Assembly: GCA_947372365.1 (NCBI GenBank)
Contig: CANBTK010000016.1
Coordinates: 1-12,465 of the forward strand
Direction of reading: 5' to 3'
Length of the DNA stretch: 12,465 nt
From: Flavipsychrobacter stenotrophus
GTDB lineage: Bacteria; Bacteroidota; Bacteroidia; Chitinophagales; Chitinophagaceae
Positions 1-7,103 of this stretch are shown here, piece by piece (positions within the stretch are counted from its first letter, which is position 1; each line of letters opens with the position of its first letter). The notes under the pieces are model-generated. The model did no database searches and had not been told where the DNA came from. It worked only from the letters and a program-made list of their open reading frames with translations. The position numbers and the translations under genes are program-made.

Positions 1-19
1 AAAGGTGGCGTTTTTCTTT

Positions 20-50
20 GTTCCTTTCTTTTTCGCCAAGAAAAAAGAAC
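20..50. repeat. Imperfect pyrimidine/purine hairpin
   Basis: A pyrimidine-rich arm at 20-32 faces a purine-rich arm at 38-50 across a short TCGCC loop. The outer gttc/gaac pairs are perfect; two C-A mismatches interrupt the inner part. It lies upstream of the first gene and ends in no clean T-run, so it is not a convincing terminator. Similar runs are, in my impression, common between genes in Bacteroidota, but I cannot confirm copy number here. Confidence 0.4.
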
Positions 51-104
51 GGCGCAAGCCCTCATTGAGTCCTTTAAAACAATAAACAATTACGAAATAA
101 AGGA

Positions 105-443
105 ATGGAGACGCGATTAAATCAACCAATAAAGCAGCCTGTTCCAAAGAGGGGGCGTCCAAAAGCATTGCCAATGTTGCTTCTTGCTATATGTGAGCTA
201 TTTTTCTCGGGCAACAGTGGTTGGAAATTGCAGCTCAGTGCATTACTGGATAATGAGGTTTCGCTGGGCGCAGCCAGGGATGCCCTGCTCGCCGCAAAAG
301 CTGCCGGTGCTGCCAGGGAAGAGGTTAGGGATTATTTGTTTGGCCTTCTGGGCTTGGCAGGTAGCGAACTAACCGAAGACAGGGTGTTGGAAATTTTAGA
401 TTTAGTGGAAGGCTGGTGCCAGGAGCGGTATTGGGTTTGGTAA
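105..443 (+). CDS. Hypothetical small protein with AT-hook-like motif
   Basis: This 112-residue protein is not one I recognise. Near the N-terminus, around residues 14-21, it has PKRGRPKA, which matches the AT-hook core (GRP flanked by basic residues) known from proteins that bind the minor groove of AT-rich DNA. The rest looks helical: a hydrophobic stretch at residues 22-34 (LPMLLLAICELFF), an Ala-rich helix around 55-70, and an acidic helix near the C-terminus ending in the aromatic tail ERYWVW. The ATG follows an A-rich stretch with AGGA directly abutting it. The gene ends about 40 bp before a strong bidirectional terminator, which supports it being a real transcription unit. DNA binding is an inference from one short motif; the protein could equally be a remnant of an accessory element. 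Confidence 0.55.
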   Translation: METRLNQPIKQPVPKRGRPKALPMLLLAICELFFSGNSGWKLQLSALLDNEVSLGAARDALLAAKAAGAAREEVRDYLFGLLGLAGSELTEDRVLEILDLVEGWCQERYWVW

Positions 444-485
444 GGTGCCCGTGCAATAGGAACTGCCCCGGCTTTCAGTAACGTT

Positions 486-531
486 ATAAAAGCAGAAAAG
501 CCTTCCACGCGGAAGGCTTTTCTGCTTTTAT
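486..531. terminator. Bidirectional intrinsic terminator
   Basis: A perfect 21-bp inverted repeat (arms 486-506 and 511-531) surrounds an ACGC loop. The outer part of the stem is A/T-rich, giving a T-run at the 3' side on either strand. It sits between the convergent small gene (ends 443) and the TPR gene (ends 547), so it probably terminates both. Confidence 0.9.
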
Positions 532-546
532 GCTAAAATGGTTGGT

Positions 547-2181
547 TTACTTCTTCTTGGGTGTGGGTGCAGCTTGTGGCTTATCCTTTTTAGGGGTGCC
601 TGAAGCTTTTTCAGCATCTTCAATCTGTTTCAGGTAGAAATCGTTAGGGTCAAGCGCCCTTAATTTATCCATGTACAGGGTTTTCTTTTCGTTGTCCTTG
701 CTGTTGAAGTAGTAAGCAGCAAGGTATTCGTAAGCTTTTATTAAGTCGTTCCTTTTGTCTTTCTTGTCTATGTCAGCGCCTATCTTCTCAATCCATTTTA
801 TGAAGTAAGGTGCGCCTGAGCCTTGTGTGGCTTCAGAGTCAATATTAGCCAATACGCGGGCGTGCCAGTAAGTAGATGAAGGTTGGTCAGGGAATTTCTC
901 TTCGAAGCGCTCAGATGCAGACAATGCATTTTTCCAGTCTTTGCAGTAGTAGTACATTACTGTGCACCAGAAATGGTCAAGTGCCTGTGTGCCCGGGTTG
1001 CTCTTTATCAGGTTGCTGTACCAGTCGCCTGATTTGCAGTATTCTTTTTTGCTGCGGTAAGCCTCAGCAATCTGGCGGTAGATGTCAGTTTTGTTTTTAG
1101 CCGTATCGCCTTCTATGCCCTTGGTGTAGTAGTAAGTAGCAGAGTCCAGGTTGTTCAGCTTAAGCCACAGCTTGCCATATTCTACATAAGCGCCGGGTGT
1201 AATATTCTTTGGCTTCTGGGTAGTAAAGTAAGTGCGCAGGTTTTTGAGGGCTTCTACAGAGTCGCCACAATCAGACTGTGCAAAACCAAGGATACCATAC
1301 AGTGATATTTTCTTATCGGCAGGTGGCTCCTGGTTCAGCAGCTCCTGAGCTTTTTTAGCAGCTTCGCAGTTAGCTTTTGCCTGGTACAATATTTCCACGA
1401 ACGCAATCTGGTCGTTAATGGTATTGTCAGAAAGGGTAATGTACTGCCTGATGTTTGTCAGTGCCTGCTCATACTTGCCGGTGCGCTGGTAAGCCTGTGA
1501 TAGTGACTTGAAAGGCAGTGGGTTAGTGTTATCGGCATCTTTAGCTTTGCCATAAAACTCAAGGGCGCTGTTGTAGGTGCGGGCTTCGTACCACAGGTCA
1601 CCTATGCGGCTAAGCACCAGGGAGTTTTTAGGGTCTTTGTCTACAATAAACTCGTAGTTATTCATAGCCTCGCCGCCACCGCCGGTTATTTTGCGGTAAG
1701 TATCGCCAAGGCCCAGGTGCGCTTCTACGTTGTTGGCATCTTTGGTAATCGCATCCTTATACCACTGTATGGCCTGCTGGAGGTCGGCACCTTCGGAATA
1801 AGTAATTGCTTCGGCAGCATAAACCAACGGCGCAACATCTTTCTTCTTAGCTTTTGCAGCCAGTGCTTTTACTATCTCGTTGCCTTTTGCGGCATCCTTG
1901 CTGGCAAACGCAACACGGGCAGTGCCCGATATGTTAGCGGCATCATCAGGGTACTTTTCAAACTGGTACTTCGCCTTTGCGGTATTGCCCGCATCCAGGT
2001 AAGAAAGGCCCAGGTAGTAGTTAGCCATAGGGTCTTTAACCGAAAGCGGCGTAAGTGCCTTTTGGGCGCTCTGGTAATTTTTGTAGTTATACATTTTAAT
2101 CCCGCTTTCCAGCGTAGGCTGTTGTGCAATTGCACTCATTGCAATTGAAACTGCCACTGTAACCATCATTAATCTTTTCAT
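547..2181 (-). CDS. Secreted tetratricopeptide-repeat protein
   Basis: This 544-residue protein starts with a clear Sec signal peptide (MKRLMMVTVAVSIAMSAIAQ, probable cleavage after AIAQ), so it acts in the periplasm or at the envelope. Most of the mature chain is a run of TPR-type helix pairs. Recognisable units include MANYYLGLSYLDAGNTAKAK (about residues 52-71), VEAHLGLGDTYRK, KSLSQAYQRTGKYEQAL and DIYRQIAEAYRSKKEY. The last 20 or so residues are a disordered Lys/Pro/Ala tail. TPR arrays are protein-binding scaffolds; no catalytic domain is visible. The start lies 39 bp after the stop of the PstS-like lipoprotein gene, so the two are probably co-transcribed. A PstS-like protein followed by a TPR protein recalls gene sets found downstream of exbB/exbD/tonB in Bacteroidota (from memory); those partners are not in this window. 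Confidence 0.85.
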   Translation of the reverse strand: MKRLMMVTVAVSIAMSAIAQQPTLESGIKMYNYKNYQSAQKALTPLSVKDPMANYYLGLSYLDAGNTAKAKYQFEKYPDDAANISGTARVAFASKDAAKGNEIVKALAAKAKKKDVAPLVYAAEAITYSEGADLQQAIQWYKDAITKDANNVEAHLGLGDTYRKITGGGGEAMNNYEFIVDKDPKNSLVLSRIGDLWYEARTYNSALEFYGKAKDADNTNPLPFKSLSQAYQRTGKYEQALTNIRQYITLSDNTINDQIAFVEILYQAKANCEAAKKAQELLNQEPPADKKISLYGILGFAQSDCGDSVEALKNLRTYFTTQKPKNITPGAYVEYGKLWLKLNNLDSATYYYTKGIEGDTAKNKTDIYRQIAEAYRSKKEYCKSGDWYSNLIKSNPGTQALDHFWCTVMYYYCKDWKNALSASERFEEKFPDQPSSTYWHARVLANIDSEATQGSGAPYFIKWIEKIGADIDKKDKRNDLIKAYEYLAAYYFNSKDNEKKTLYMDKLRALDPNDFYLKQIEDAEKASGTPKKDKPQAAPTPKKK

Positions 2182-2220
2182 ATAGTTAACTATTCCTTAT
2201 TGGCTGTTTAAAAAGTTTTT

Positions 2221-3129
2221 TTAGTTCTCGTGTTTTATTTCCGCTTCCCTTACGGTTATTTCCATCCGCAGAGGGTAGAGGTGTGCGTGTGCAAAAATAA
2301 GCTGCCCGCGCGGCCCTCCTAAGAAGTTTGCAAAACCCGTGCCAAGGCCGGGGTAGGCTTCCCTGCTTACATAGTATAGCTTGCGTACCAATGGGTACTC
2401 CTTTAAGCCTATATAAGCCAGATAGGGCTGCAAATATACCTTCAGGCTATCATTATATAGCGAAACTATTTTAACATTTTTTATGAATGCGCCGGTATTG
2501 TTGGGGTCGGTAGAGTCGGAAATATCGCAAAGCCCCGCAAAGCCAATGGCGTCGGGGTTTTTCATAATATACTCCATTACGGCTTTATTGCCCTTGGCTG
2601 CGAATACGTTGCCGCCCAGTTTTTGCCCCTTAAGCAACGAATCGGTAATATACCTTACCAGGCTTGATGACTGGTTGTCAAATACCACAGTATATTTTTT
2701 CTTGTAGTTGCCCATAAGTATTGCCTTAAGCTGGTCCACGCTCAGTGTGGTATCCGTACTTTCATTATTGACTACAGCTGCAATGGCATCTTTAACCAAT
2801 GACACTTCCGAAGGGAATATCTGTTTTTGCTCGCAAAGGCCCTTTTCGGCTTGTGTAAGGCCGCGTGTTACGAGGATAATCCTGGCTTTATTATCAAAAT
2901 AGTCTTTGAAGCACTCGCCTTCCGGCTTGTAGTGGATAGTAACTTTTGCATTGGGGAAGCTGCTATCAAATACTTTTTGCTGGGCTTCTATAACGGAGCG
3001 GTAAGTTTCATCGGCCGAAACATCAATGGCACCCGACGAAAGTGTATCGCTATGTGCAGGCTTATCGTCGCACGAAAGGCCCAGTAAACTAAAAGAAATA
3101 ATACAGAAAAGAATTGCCAGGCCACGCAT
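2221..3129 (-). CDS. PstS-like substrate-binding lipoprotein
   Basis: The product is a periplasmic-binding-protein fold of the PstS-like family (phosphate-binding type), about 302 residues. I chose the ATG at 3129, because the longer frame begins with GTG at 3138 and the ATG gives a normal lipoprotein signal: MRGLAILFCIISFSLLGLSC, with the lipidated Cys followed by DDK. Acidic residues just after the Cys resemble the Bacteroidota surface-export signal, so the protein may face outward (inference). Family features include an early domain with RIILVTRGLTQAEK, the segment VVNNESTDTTLSVDQLKAIL, and a later NPDAIGFAGL segment, typical of PstS-like proteins. No pstC, pstA or pstB permease genes are nearby. 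It sits between a two-helix membrane peptide and a TPR protein, so phosphate import is not assured; a role in a TonB/ExbBD-type envelope machine is an alternative. Confidence 0.82.
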   Translation of the reverse strand: MRGLAILFCIISFSLLGLSCDDKPAHSDTLSSGAIDVSADETYRSVIEAQQKVFDSSFPNAKVTIHYKPEGECFKDYFDNKARIILVTRGLTQAEKGLCEQKQIFPSEVSLVKDAIAAVVNNESTDTTLSVDQLKAILMGNYKKKYTVVFDNQSSSLVRYITDSLLKGQKLGGNVFAAKGNKAVMEYIMKNPDAIGFAGLCDISDSTDPNNTGAFIKNVKIVSLYNDSLKVYLQPYLAYIGLKEYPLVRKLYYVSREAYPGLGTGFANFLGGPRGQLIFAHAHLYPLRMEITVREAEIKHEN

Positions 3130-3246
3130 AAGAACCACAATTTTACAGATAATTCAAAAGATATAAATTATTTCTACTCTAAGTAACAAAAGTTTAACAG
3201 CAATTCGCCGTTGCACAAGTGTTACCGGGCAGCAGTGCTGGGGTTG

Positions 3247-3483
3247 TTAGCCTTTGTTCCTGCGCAGTTCAACAAAGCCCCTGTAGATACGGAACCCGCC
3301 GTAGAACGATAAAAGGCCGCTCATAGCATATACGATGCCGGTAGGCAATTCAATGGTGCCAAAATGCCTGGTGTAGATTACCCCGCCCGCTAATACCATA
3401 TAAAGCAACCCCATGCCGATATCTAAAACTATCCTGAAATTGCTGTAAGGCTGGCTGCGCTCATTATTTTCTTCTTGGCTCAT
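3247..3483 (-). CDS. Small two-helix inner-membrane protein
   Basis: This 78-residue protein has a polar, acidic N-terminus (MSQEENNERSQ) and two predicted membrane helices. The first is around residues 19-40 (VLDIGMGLLYMVLAGGVIY) and the second around 47-66 (TGIVYAMSGLLSFYGGFRIY). They are joined by a short loop, and the tail is basic (RRNKG), suggesting both ends lie in the cytoplasm. No enzyme motif is present. A Bacteroidota -7 element lies 17 bp upstream of the ATG, so it probably heads a transcription unit running into the PstS-like gene (about 117 bp further) and the TPR gene. Small proteins of this type accompany ExbD/TonB and PstS-like genes in related bacteria as far as I recall. 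The exact role is unknown. Confidence 0.7.
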   Translation of the reverse strand: MSQEENNERSQPYSNFRIVLDIGMGLLYMVLAGGVIYTRHFGTIELPTGIVYAMSGLLSFYGGFRIYRGFVELRRNKG

Positions 3484-3500
3484 GCTTTAATTTTCTGGTG

Positions 3501-3508
3501 CAAATGTA
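3501..3508 (-). promoter_or_regulatory. Bacteroidota -7 element (TACATTTG)
   Basis: On the minus strand this reads TACATTTG, matching TAnnTTTG, 17 bp before the ATG of the two-helix membrane protein. No clear -33 TTG was found at the expected distance. Confidence 0.55.
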
Positions 3509-3579
3509 ATTATTTGCTTTTACAGATACCGAAACAGTGAATTTCCATAAAGCAAAAAATGATTTAGCATTTTGGTAGG

Positions 3580-5079
3580 CTACTTTAGTACCCAGGGTTG
3601 CAGGGCATCGGCTATTTTACGGTCGTTGCCCAGGCGCGGCACTTTGTTTTGGCCGCCCAATTTGCCTATTGACCTCATATACTCTATAAAGGCATTTTTC
3701 TTCATCGGGGTTATTTTCAGCACCTGCAAAATGCCGCCATTAATAAGGTCATCGTAATAGATATTTTTTTCCCGCAGCAGGTTATTAACCGTAAGTGCGA
3801 AGGCGGCGGTATCGGCAGGCGGCGTTTCAAATTCCACAAACCATTCGTGGTAAGGCTTGCCCTCGCTTACCTGTATCATAGGGGCAATTGTAAATTCAAT
3901 AATGTGCACATTGTGCGCCTCGGCCGCATGCCTTATAGCATACTCTACCTCTTCGCCTATAACGTGCTCGCCAAAAGCCGAGATGAAATGTTTCACGCGG
4001 CCGGTAACTACCAGCCTGTATGGGTTAGTGCTTACAAAGCGTACAGTGTCGCCAATGTTATATGCCCACAAACCCGCGTTGGTACTTACTATCAGCGCAT
4101 AGTTCTCGCCGGTTTTCACTTCGCCAAGCGACAGGCGTGTAGGGTTTTCATTACCTATTTCAGCAGCAGGTACAAACTCGTAGAACATGCCAGCATTGGT
4201 ATTCAGCAATAAGCCCTCGCCACCCGGGATATCCTGGAATGCAAAGAAGCCTTCTGATGCCGGGAAGGTTTCTATCATGCCCACTTCGCCGCCCAGGCTA
4301 TCTAATAGCTTGGCTTTATACGGCTCAAAATTCACGCCGCCATGCACTATTACTTTCAGGTTAGGGAAGAGCTCTTTTATTTTTTTGCCACCACTGCGCT
4401 CGCTCAGCCAGTCAAAGTACATCTGCATCCATGGCGGTATCCCGCTTATCAGGGCCATATCCTGCCCCATGGTTTCATTCACTATGTTATCCAGTTTTTT
4501 CTCCCAGTCATCAATACAATTAGTTTCGTAAGATGGCATCTGGTTGCTGCGCAGGTAGCGGGGCACAAAATGGTTAACAATACCACTGAGCCTGCCTGTA
4601 GGTATGCCCCCAACCCTTTCCATTTCAGGCGAGCCGGAAAGGAAAATCATTTTGCCATCGGCAAAACCAGTGTTGCCGGTTTCGGCCATGTAGCACAGCA
4701 GCGCATTGCGTGCGCCATTAATATGGTTGGGTATGGAAACCTTGGTTATGGGAATGTATTTGGCACCGCTTGTAGTGCCCGATGTTTTGGCAAAGTAGAT
4801 AGGCTTGCCCTTCCACAAAACATTTTCCTTGCCGTTTTTTATTTGCTCTATGTAGCTGGAAAAAGCTTCGTAATCACGAAGCGGCACAGCGGCCTTAAAC
4901 TCGCTGTAGTTCGTAATGGCAGCGAAGCCGTGTTCCTTGCCAAACACTGTACTGGCGGCACTTTTAAGCAAATGCTGCAGTATATTTTCCTGGTCTGCAA
5001 CCGCAGTGGCCATGCCCTTTTTTATTGAGGCATGTACGAATGAAGCATACGGTTTTGCAAGGATTGATTTAATTTTCAT
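3580..5079 (-). CDS. GH3-family acyl-acid amido synthetase homologue
   Basis: This 499-residue protein is a full-length member of the GH3 (auxin-responsive promoter) family within the adenylate-forming ANL superfamily. Plant members adenylate carboxylic acids such as indole-acetate or jasmonate and conjugate them to amino acids. Visible motifs are the nucleotide-binding loop KTSGTTSGAK (residues 98-107), VHGGVNFEPY (245-254), ETFPASEGFFAFQD (270-283), the YNIGDTVRF segment (340-348), TGR (359-361), SAFGEHVIGEEVE (367-379), and the C-terminal signature LGGQNKVPRL (474-483). No signal peptide is present, so it is cytoplasmic. It has its own TACCTTTG promoter element and is transcribed away from rplU. 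Bacterial homologues are common in Bacteroidota but their acyl substrate is generally unknown, and none can be read from this sequence. The family call is strong; the substrate is not. Confidence 0.93.
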   Translation of the reverse strand: MKIKSILAKPYASFVHASIKKGMATAVADQENILQHLLKSAASTVFGKEHGFAAITNYSEFKAAVPLRDYEAFSSYIEQIKNGKENVLWKGKPIYFAKTSGTTSGAKYIPITKVSIPNHINGARNALLCYMAETGNTGFADGKMIFLSGSPEMERVGGIPTGRLSGIVNHFVPRYLRSNQMPSYETNCIDDWEKKLDNIVNETMGQDMALISGIPPWMQMYFDWLSERSGGKKIKELFPNLKVIVHGGVNFEPYKAKLLDSLGGEVGMIETFPASEGFFAFQDIPGGEGLLLNTNAGMFYEFVPAAEIGNENPTRLSLGEVKTGENYALIVSTNAGLWAYNIGDTVRFVSTNPYRLVVTGRVKHFISAFGEHVIGEEVEYAIRHAAEAHNVHIIEFTIAPMIQVSEGKPYHEWFVEFETPPADTAAFALTVNNLLREKNIYYDDLINGGILQVLKITPMKKNAFIEYMRSIGKLGGQNKVPRLGNDRKIADALQPWVLK

Positions 5080-5098
5080 TAACTACTGAAATTGTATC

Positions 5099-5106
5099 CA
5101 AAGGTA
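5099..5106 (-). promoter_or_regulatory. Bacteroidota -7 element (TACCTTTG) for GH3 gene
   Basis: On the minus strand this reads TACCTTTG, an exact TAnnTTTG match, 19 bp before the GH3-family ATG. A -33 TTG is not evident. Confidence 0.6.
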
Positions 5107-5363
5107 TCATTAAAATGCAGTAGCGTCAGCATTAGTGGTGTTGTTAAAAATACAGCCCGTTGCGATGGTTGATGGCGGCATTGGGTTAAACTACGTATAA
5201 GCTTACGTGGCGTGGCTTTCAGGGGAAAGAAATATTTAGAATTCCCTTGTAATTGTAATAGGTATTTTTTTTATTTTTGGCTTGTAATACAGGCACAGCA
5301 AAGGGTTGGGCAATTATTTTCACAAATTTTTTACGCATACAAGCGAAAAATAAGTAAAATTTA

Positions 5364-5394
5364 TTGTTTGATATAAAAATCTGTGTTACCTTTG
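5364..5394 (+). promoter_or_regulatory. Promoter of rplU operon
   Basis: A -33 TTG at 5364-5366 (or TTTG at 5367-5370) is followed, 20 (or 16) bp later, by the -7 element TACCTTTG at 5387-5394. The bL21 ATG is 22 bp downstream. This is the best-matched promoter in the window and should drive rplU, rpmA and the H1-like gene. Confidence 0.75.
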
Positions 5395-5415
5395 CGAAAA
5401 TATTTTAGGTTTATC

Positions 5416-5715
5416 ATGTTTGTAATAGTAAATATTGCGGGTCAACAATTCAAGGTTAAGAAGAATGATGAGTTGTTTGTACACCGCCTTGGAGGTAATG
5501 CTGGGGACAAAGTTGAGTTTTCAGATATTTTGATGGTTAGCAACGACGGTAACATCACATTTGCAAATTCTGTTTCAAAAGTTCATGCGGAAATCATTGA
5601 TCATTTGAAAGGCGATAAAGTAATCGTTTTTAAGAAAAAGCGCCGTAAAGGTTATATGAAGAAGAATGGCCACCGCCAGTCTTTGACAAAAATCAGGATT
5701 AACGAATTCGCTTAA
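5416..5715 (+). CDS. rplU: 50S ribosomal protein bL21
   Basis: This is bL21, a large-subunit protein that binds 23S rRNA. I chose the ATG at 5416, giving 99 residues beginning MFVIVNIAGQQFKV. The longer open frame from 5383 would put the -7 promoter element inside the coding region, and family members start at this Met. Diagnostic features are IAGQQFKVKKNDELFVHRL at the start, the central GDKVEFSDILM segment, and the basic C-terminal part KKKRRKGYMKKNGHRQSLT followed by KIRINE. The length is normal for Bacteroidota. It is the first gene of a unit with rpmA, 43 bp downstream, the usual bacterial rplU-rpmA order. Confidence 0.98.
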   Translation: MFVIVNIAGQQFKVKKNDELFVHRLGGNAGDKVEFSDILMVSNDGNITFANSVSKVHAEIIDHLKGDKVIVFKKKRRKGYMKKNGHRQSLTKIRINEFA

Positions 5716-5758
5716 TTGGCATCCCTTAATTTTTAATAAATAAAAGTAAGTACAAAAA

Positions 5759-6028
5759 ATGGCACATAAAAAAGGTGAAGGTAGTGTAAGGAACGGACGC
5801 GATTCACAAAGTAAAAGGTTAGGAGTTAAAATTTTCGGCGGCCAGCCAGCAACCTGCGGGAACATCATTCTCCGCCAGAGGGGCACTGTTTACCACCCAG
5901 GCAACAACGTTGGGCTTGGTAAAGACTTTACCATCTTCGCCCTTGTTGATGGTATGGTAGAATTCCGCAAAACACGCAACAAGACACTAGTTTCTGTAAA
6001 GAAAGTTAACGAAATCGCTACGGCCTAA
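5759..6028 (+). CDS. rpmA: 50S ribosomal protein bL27
   Basis: This is bL27, 89 residues, whose flexible N-terminus reaches toward the peptidyl-transferase centre. It begins directly with [20 protein letters not shown], without the cleavable N-terminal extension seen in Firmicutes and phages. Family hallmarks are [10 protein letters not shown], the [15 protein letters not shown] segment and [15 protein letters not shown]. The segment QPATCGNI departs from the more usual residues before GNI but lies in a variable spot. The gene follows rplU with no terminator between them and is followed 56 bp later by the H1-like gene; I see no promoter in that gap, so all three are probably co-transcribed. 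Confidence 0.98.
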   Translation: MAHKKGEGSVRNGRDSQSKRLGVKIFGGQPATCGNIILRQRGTVYHPGNNVGLGKDFTIFALVDGMVEFRKTRNKTLVSVKKVNEIATA

Positions 6029-6084
6029 CCCCCGGATGCGATTTTGCCATAAAGATTTTTGTTTAACCCTTAAATTCACAAGTT

Positions 6085-6483
6085 ATGGCAACAGCAAAGA
6101 AGGCAGCAGCACCAGCAAAAAAAGCGGCAGCTCCTGCAAAGAAAGCGGCTCCTGCGAAAGCAGCAGCACCTGCTAAAAAAGCGGCTCCTGCAAAGGCAGC
6201 AGCTCCAGCAAAAAAAGCGGCAGCACCTGCTAAGAAAGCAGCTGCTCCTGCAAAAAAGGCAGCACCTGCTAAGAAAGCAGCAGCACCTGCAAAAAAGGCA
6301 GCGGCTCCAGCTAAAAAAGCAGCACCTGCTAAGAAAGCGGCTCCTGCAAAGGCGGCGGCTCCTGCGAAAGCAGCAGCTCCTGCTAAAAAAGCAGCGCCTG
6401 CTAAGGCAGCAGCACCTGCGAAAGCAGCTCCTGCTAAAAAGAATGCTGGTCCTGTTAAGAAGGCAGCCGCTAAGAAAAAATAA
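6085..6483 (+). CDS. Histone H1-like Lys/Ala/Pro-rich protein
   Basis: The 132-residue product is extremely low in complexity: apart from Met1, Thr3, Asn120, Gly122 and Val124, every residue is Ala, Lys or Pro. It is built from tandem units of the type (K)KAA(A)PA, like the C-terminal tail of eukaryotic histone H1 and the bacterial H1-like proteins (Hc1, BpH1, AlgP families). Such tails are disordered, strongly basic and bind or compact DNA or RNA without sequence specificity. Synonymous codons vary between units (gcagctcct, gcagcacct, gcggctcct), so the repetition is kept at protein level, though the DNA is still prone to unit gain or loss. It lies 56 bp after rpmA and ends before a strong terminator, so it appears to be co-expressed with ribosomal proteins. 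Function by analogy only; there is no folded domain to classify. Confidence 0.85.
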   Translation: MATAKKAAAPAKKAAAPAKKAAPAKAAAPAKKAAPAKAAAPAKKAAAPAKKAAAPAKKAAPAKKAAAPAKKAAAPAKKAAPAKKAAPAKAAAPAKAAAPAKKAAPAKAAAPAKAAPAKKNAGPVKKAAAKKK

Positions 6484-6511
6484 TTATGTTTTTTTAGCGA
6501 AACTTAAAGAG

Positions 6512-6543
6512 AAAGAGGTTGCTTATGGCAGCCTCTTTTTTTT
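6512..6543 (+). terminator. Intrinsic terminator of rplU-rpmA-H1 operon
   Basis: An 11-bp stem (6512-6522 with 6528-6538, one G.U pair) closes a TTATG loop and runs into a T-run to 6543. It lies 28 bp after the H1-like stop codon. Confidence 0.9.
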
Positions 6544-6574
6544 GTGCTTATGCGTAGTGCCGCAGCCGCTTTGC

Positions 6575-6677
6575 CTGCGCAAAGGTTTAGGGCTTAGGAT
6601 GGGCAGGGCTATGGCATAAATTCGGGTGGTACAAACAGTTCAGTTAAGTAGCCACGGTGTTTGTACAATTTGCGCAG
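6575..6677. repeat. Nested 9-bp inverted repeats
   Basis: An outer perfect pair (ctgcgcaaa at 6575-6583 with tttgcgcag at 6669-6677) encloses an inner perfect pair (gtacaaaca at 6629-6637 with tgtttgtac at 6658-6666). The two right arms are only 2 bp apart, so both could form in one folded RNA or DNA structure. Function unknown. Confidence 0.5.
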
Positions 6678-6722
6678 CTAACCGTAGTGCGATTAGCGAA
6701 ATAGGCCGCCCTTTCAGGTAGT

Positions 6723-6902
6723 GTCATTTAGTTAAGGATTTGGGTAAAGGATATGATGCTGAAGGCATCACATCTTTATAGCTAAAGGGATATTTCCATA
6801 CCGATGCCGTAGGTATCGAATGTAAAAATCTAAGTTTGTGACGACATTCGATACCTACGGCATCGGTGGTTATATTTTTTCTGGCTATAAACATGCGATC
6901 CC
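6723..6902 (+). repeat. Dispersed hairpin element, copy A
   Basis: This roughly 180-bp element recurs at 10390-10572 in the same orientation. The first 57 bp match copy B at 51 positions by hand alignment. It contains a small 6-bp hairpin with a TGAAG loop (6754-6770) and a perfect 24-bp stem (6800-6823 with 6844-6867) around a 20-nt loop, then the shared tail ctataaacat.cgatccc. The 3' extension seen in copy B is decayed here. No open reading frame spans it. Confidence 0.85.
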
Positions 6903-6962
6903 GTCTGCATCTTTCCTTAACTTAATTACATTGCCTGAAACGGGGATATAATCTTTTGAATC

Positions 6963-7025
6963 TCACAACAGGTTAGCTAATTCCGGTATACTGTTTTCAC
7001 GCGCAAAATGCGCTGGTGTAAGCAC
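6963..7025 (-). pseudogene. Possible ankyrin-repeat relic
   Basis: On the minus strand this segment reads VLTPAHFARENSIPELANLL followed by TGA. It resembles the ankyrin consensus TPLHxAAxxGHxxxVxxLL, with T-P-x-H-x-A and the final L-L aligned. No start codon with a convincing upstream protein is found, and the frame is not supported beyond this patch. It may be the last repeat of a decayed ankyrin gene or a chance match. Confidence 0.3.
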
Positions 7026-7103
7026 GAAAGGTGGAAAGGAAATCCTATTTTGGGGTAGTAATTTTTCCGTTATTTGGGTTGGTATACTTTCTCTGGTGCG
7101 GCG

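Larger units (their letters stand above)
5080..5415. other. Divergent intergenic region GH3 / rplU
   Basis: These 336 bp separate two divergent genes and hold both promoters (5099-5106 minus, 5364-5394 plus). The middle part is AT-rich and contains the 8-bp palindrome TAAGCTTA near 5200. I see no gene or convincing RNA structure in it. Confidence 0.6.

Noticed and set aside
3536..3579. Weak aaaatg/cattt hairpin after the GH3-family gene as terminator
   Set aside because: The stem is about 6 bp of A/T pairs with no GC core; insufficient for a call.
4342..5028. 228-residue plus-strand frame opposite the GH3-family gene
   Set aside because: It is antisense to a strongly supported gene with intact family motifs and has no recognisable domain of its own.
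5383..5415. Upstream extension of bL21 (MLPLRKYFRFI)
   Set aside because: It overlaps the -7 promoter element and is not part of the bL21 family; the ATG at 5416 fits both.
6723..6902. CRISPR array
   Set aside because: Only one copy of the element lies at each site, separated by 3.5 kb; there is no repeat-spacer pattern and no cas gene.
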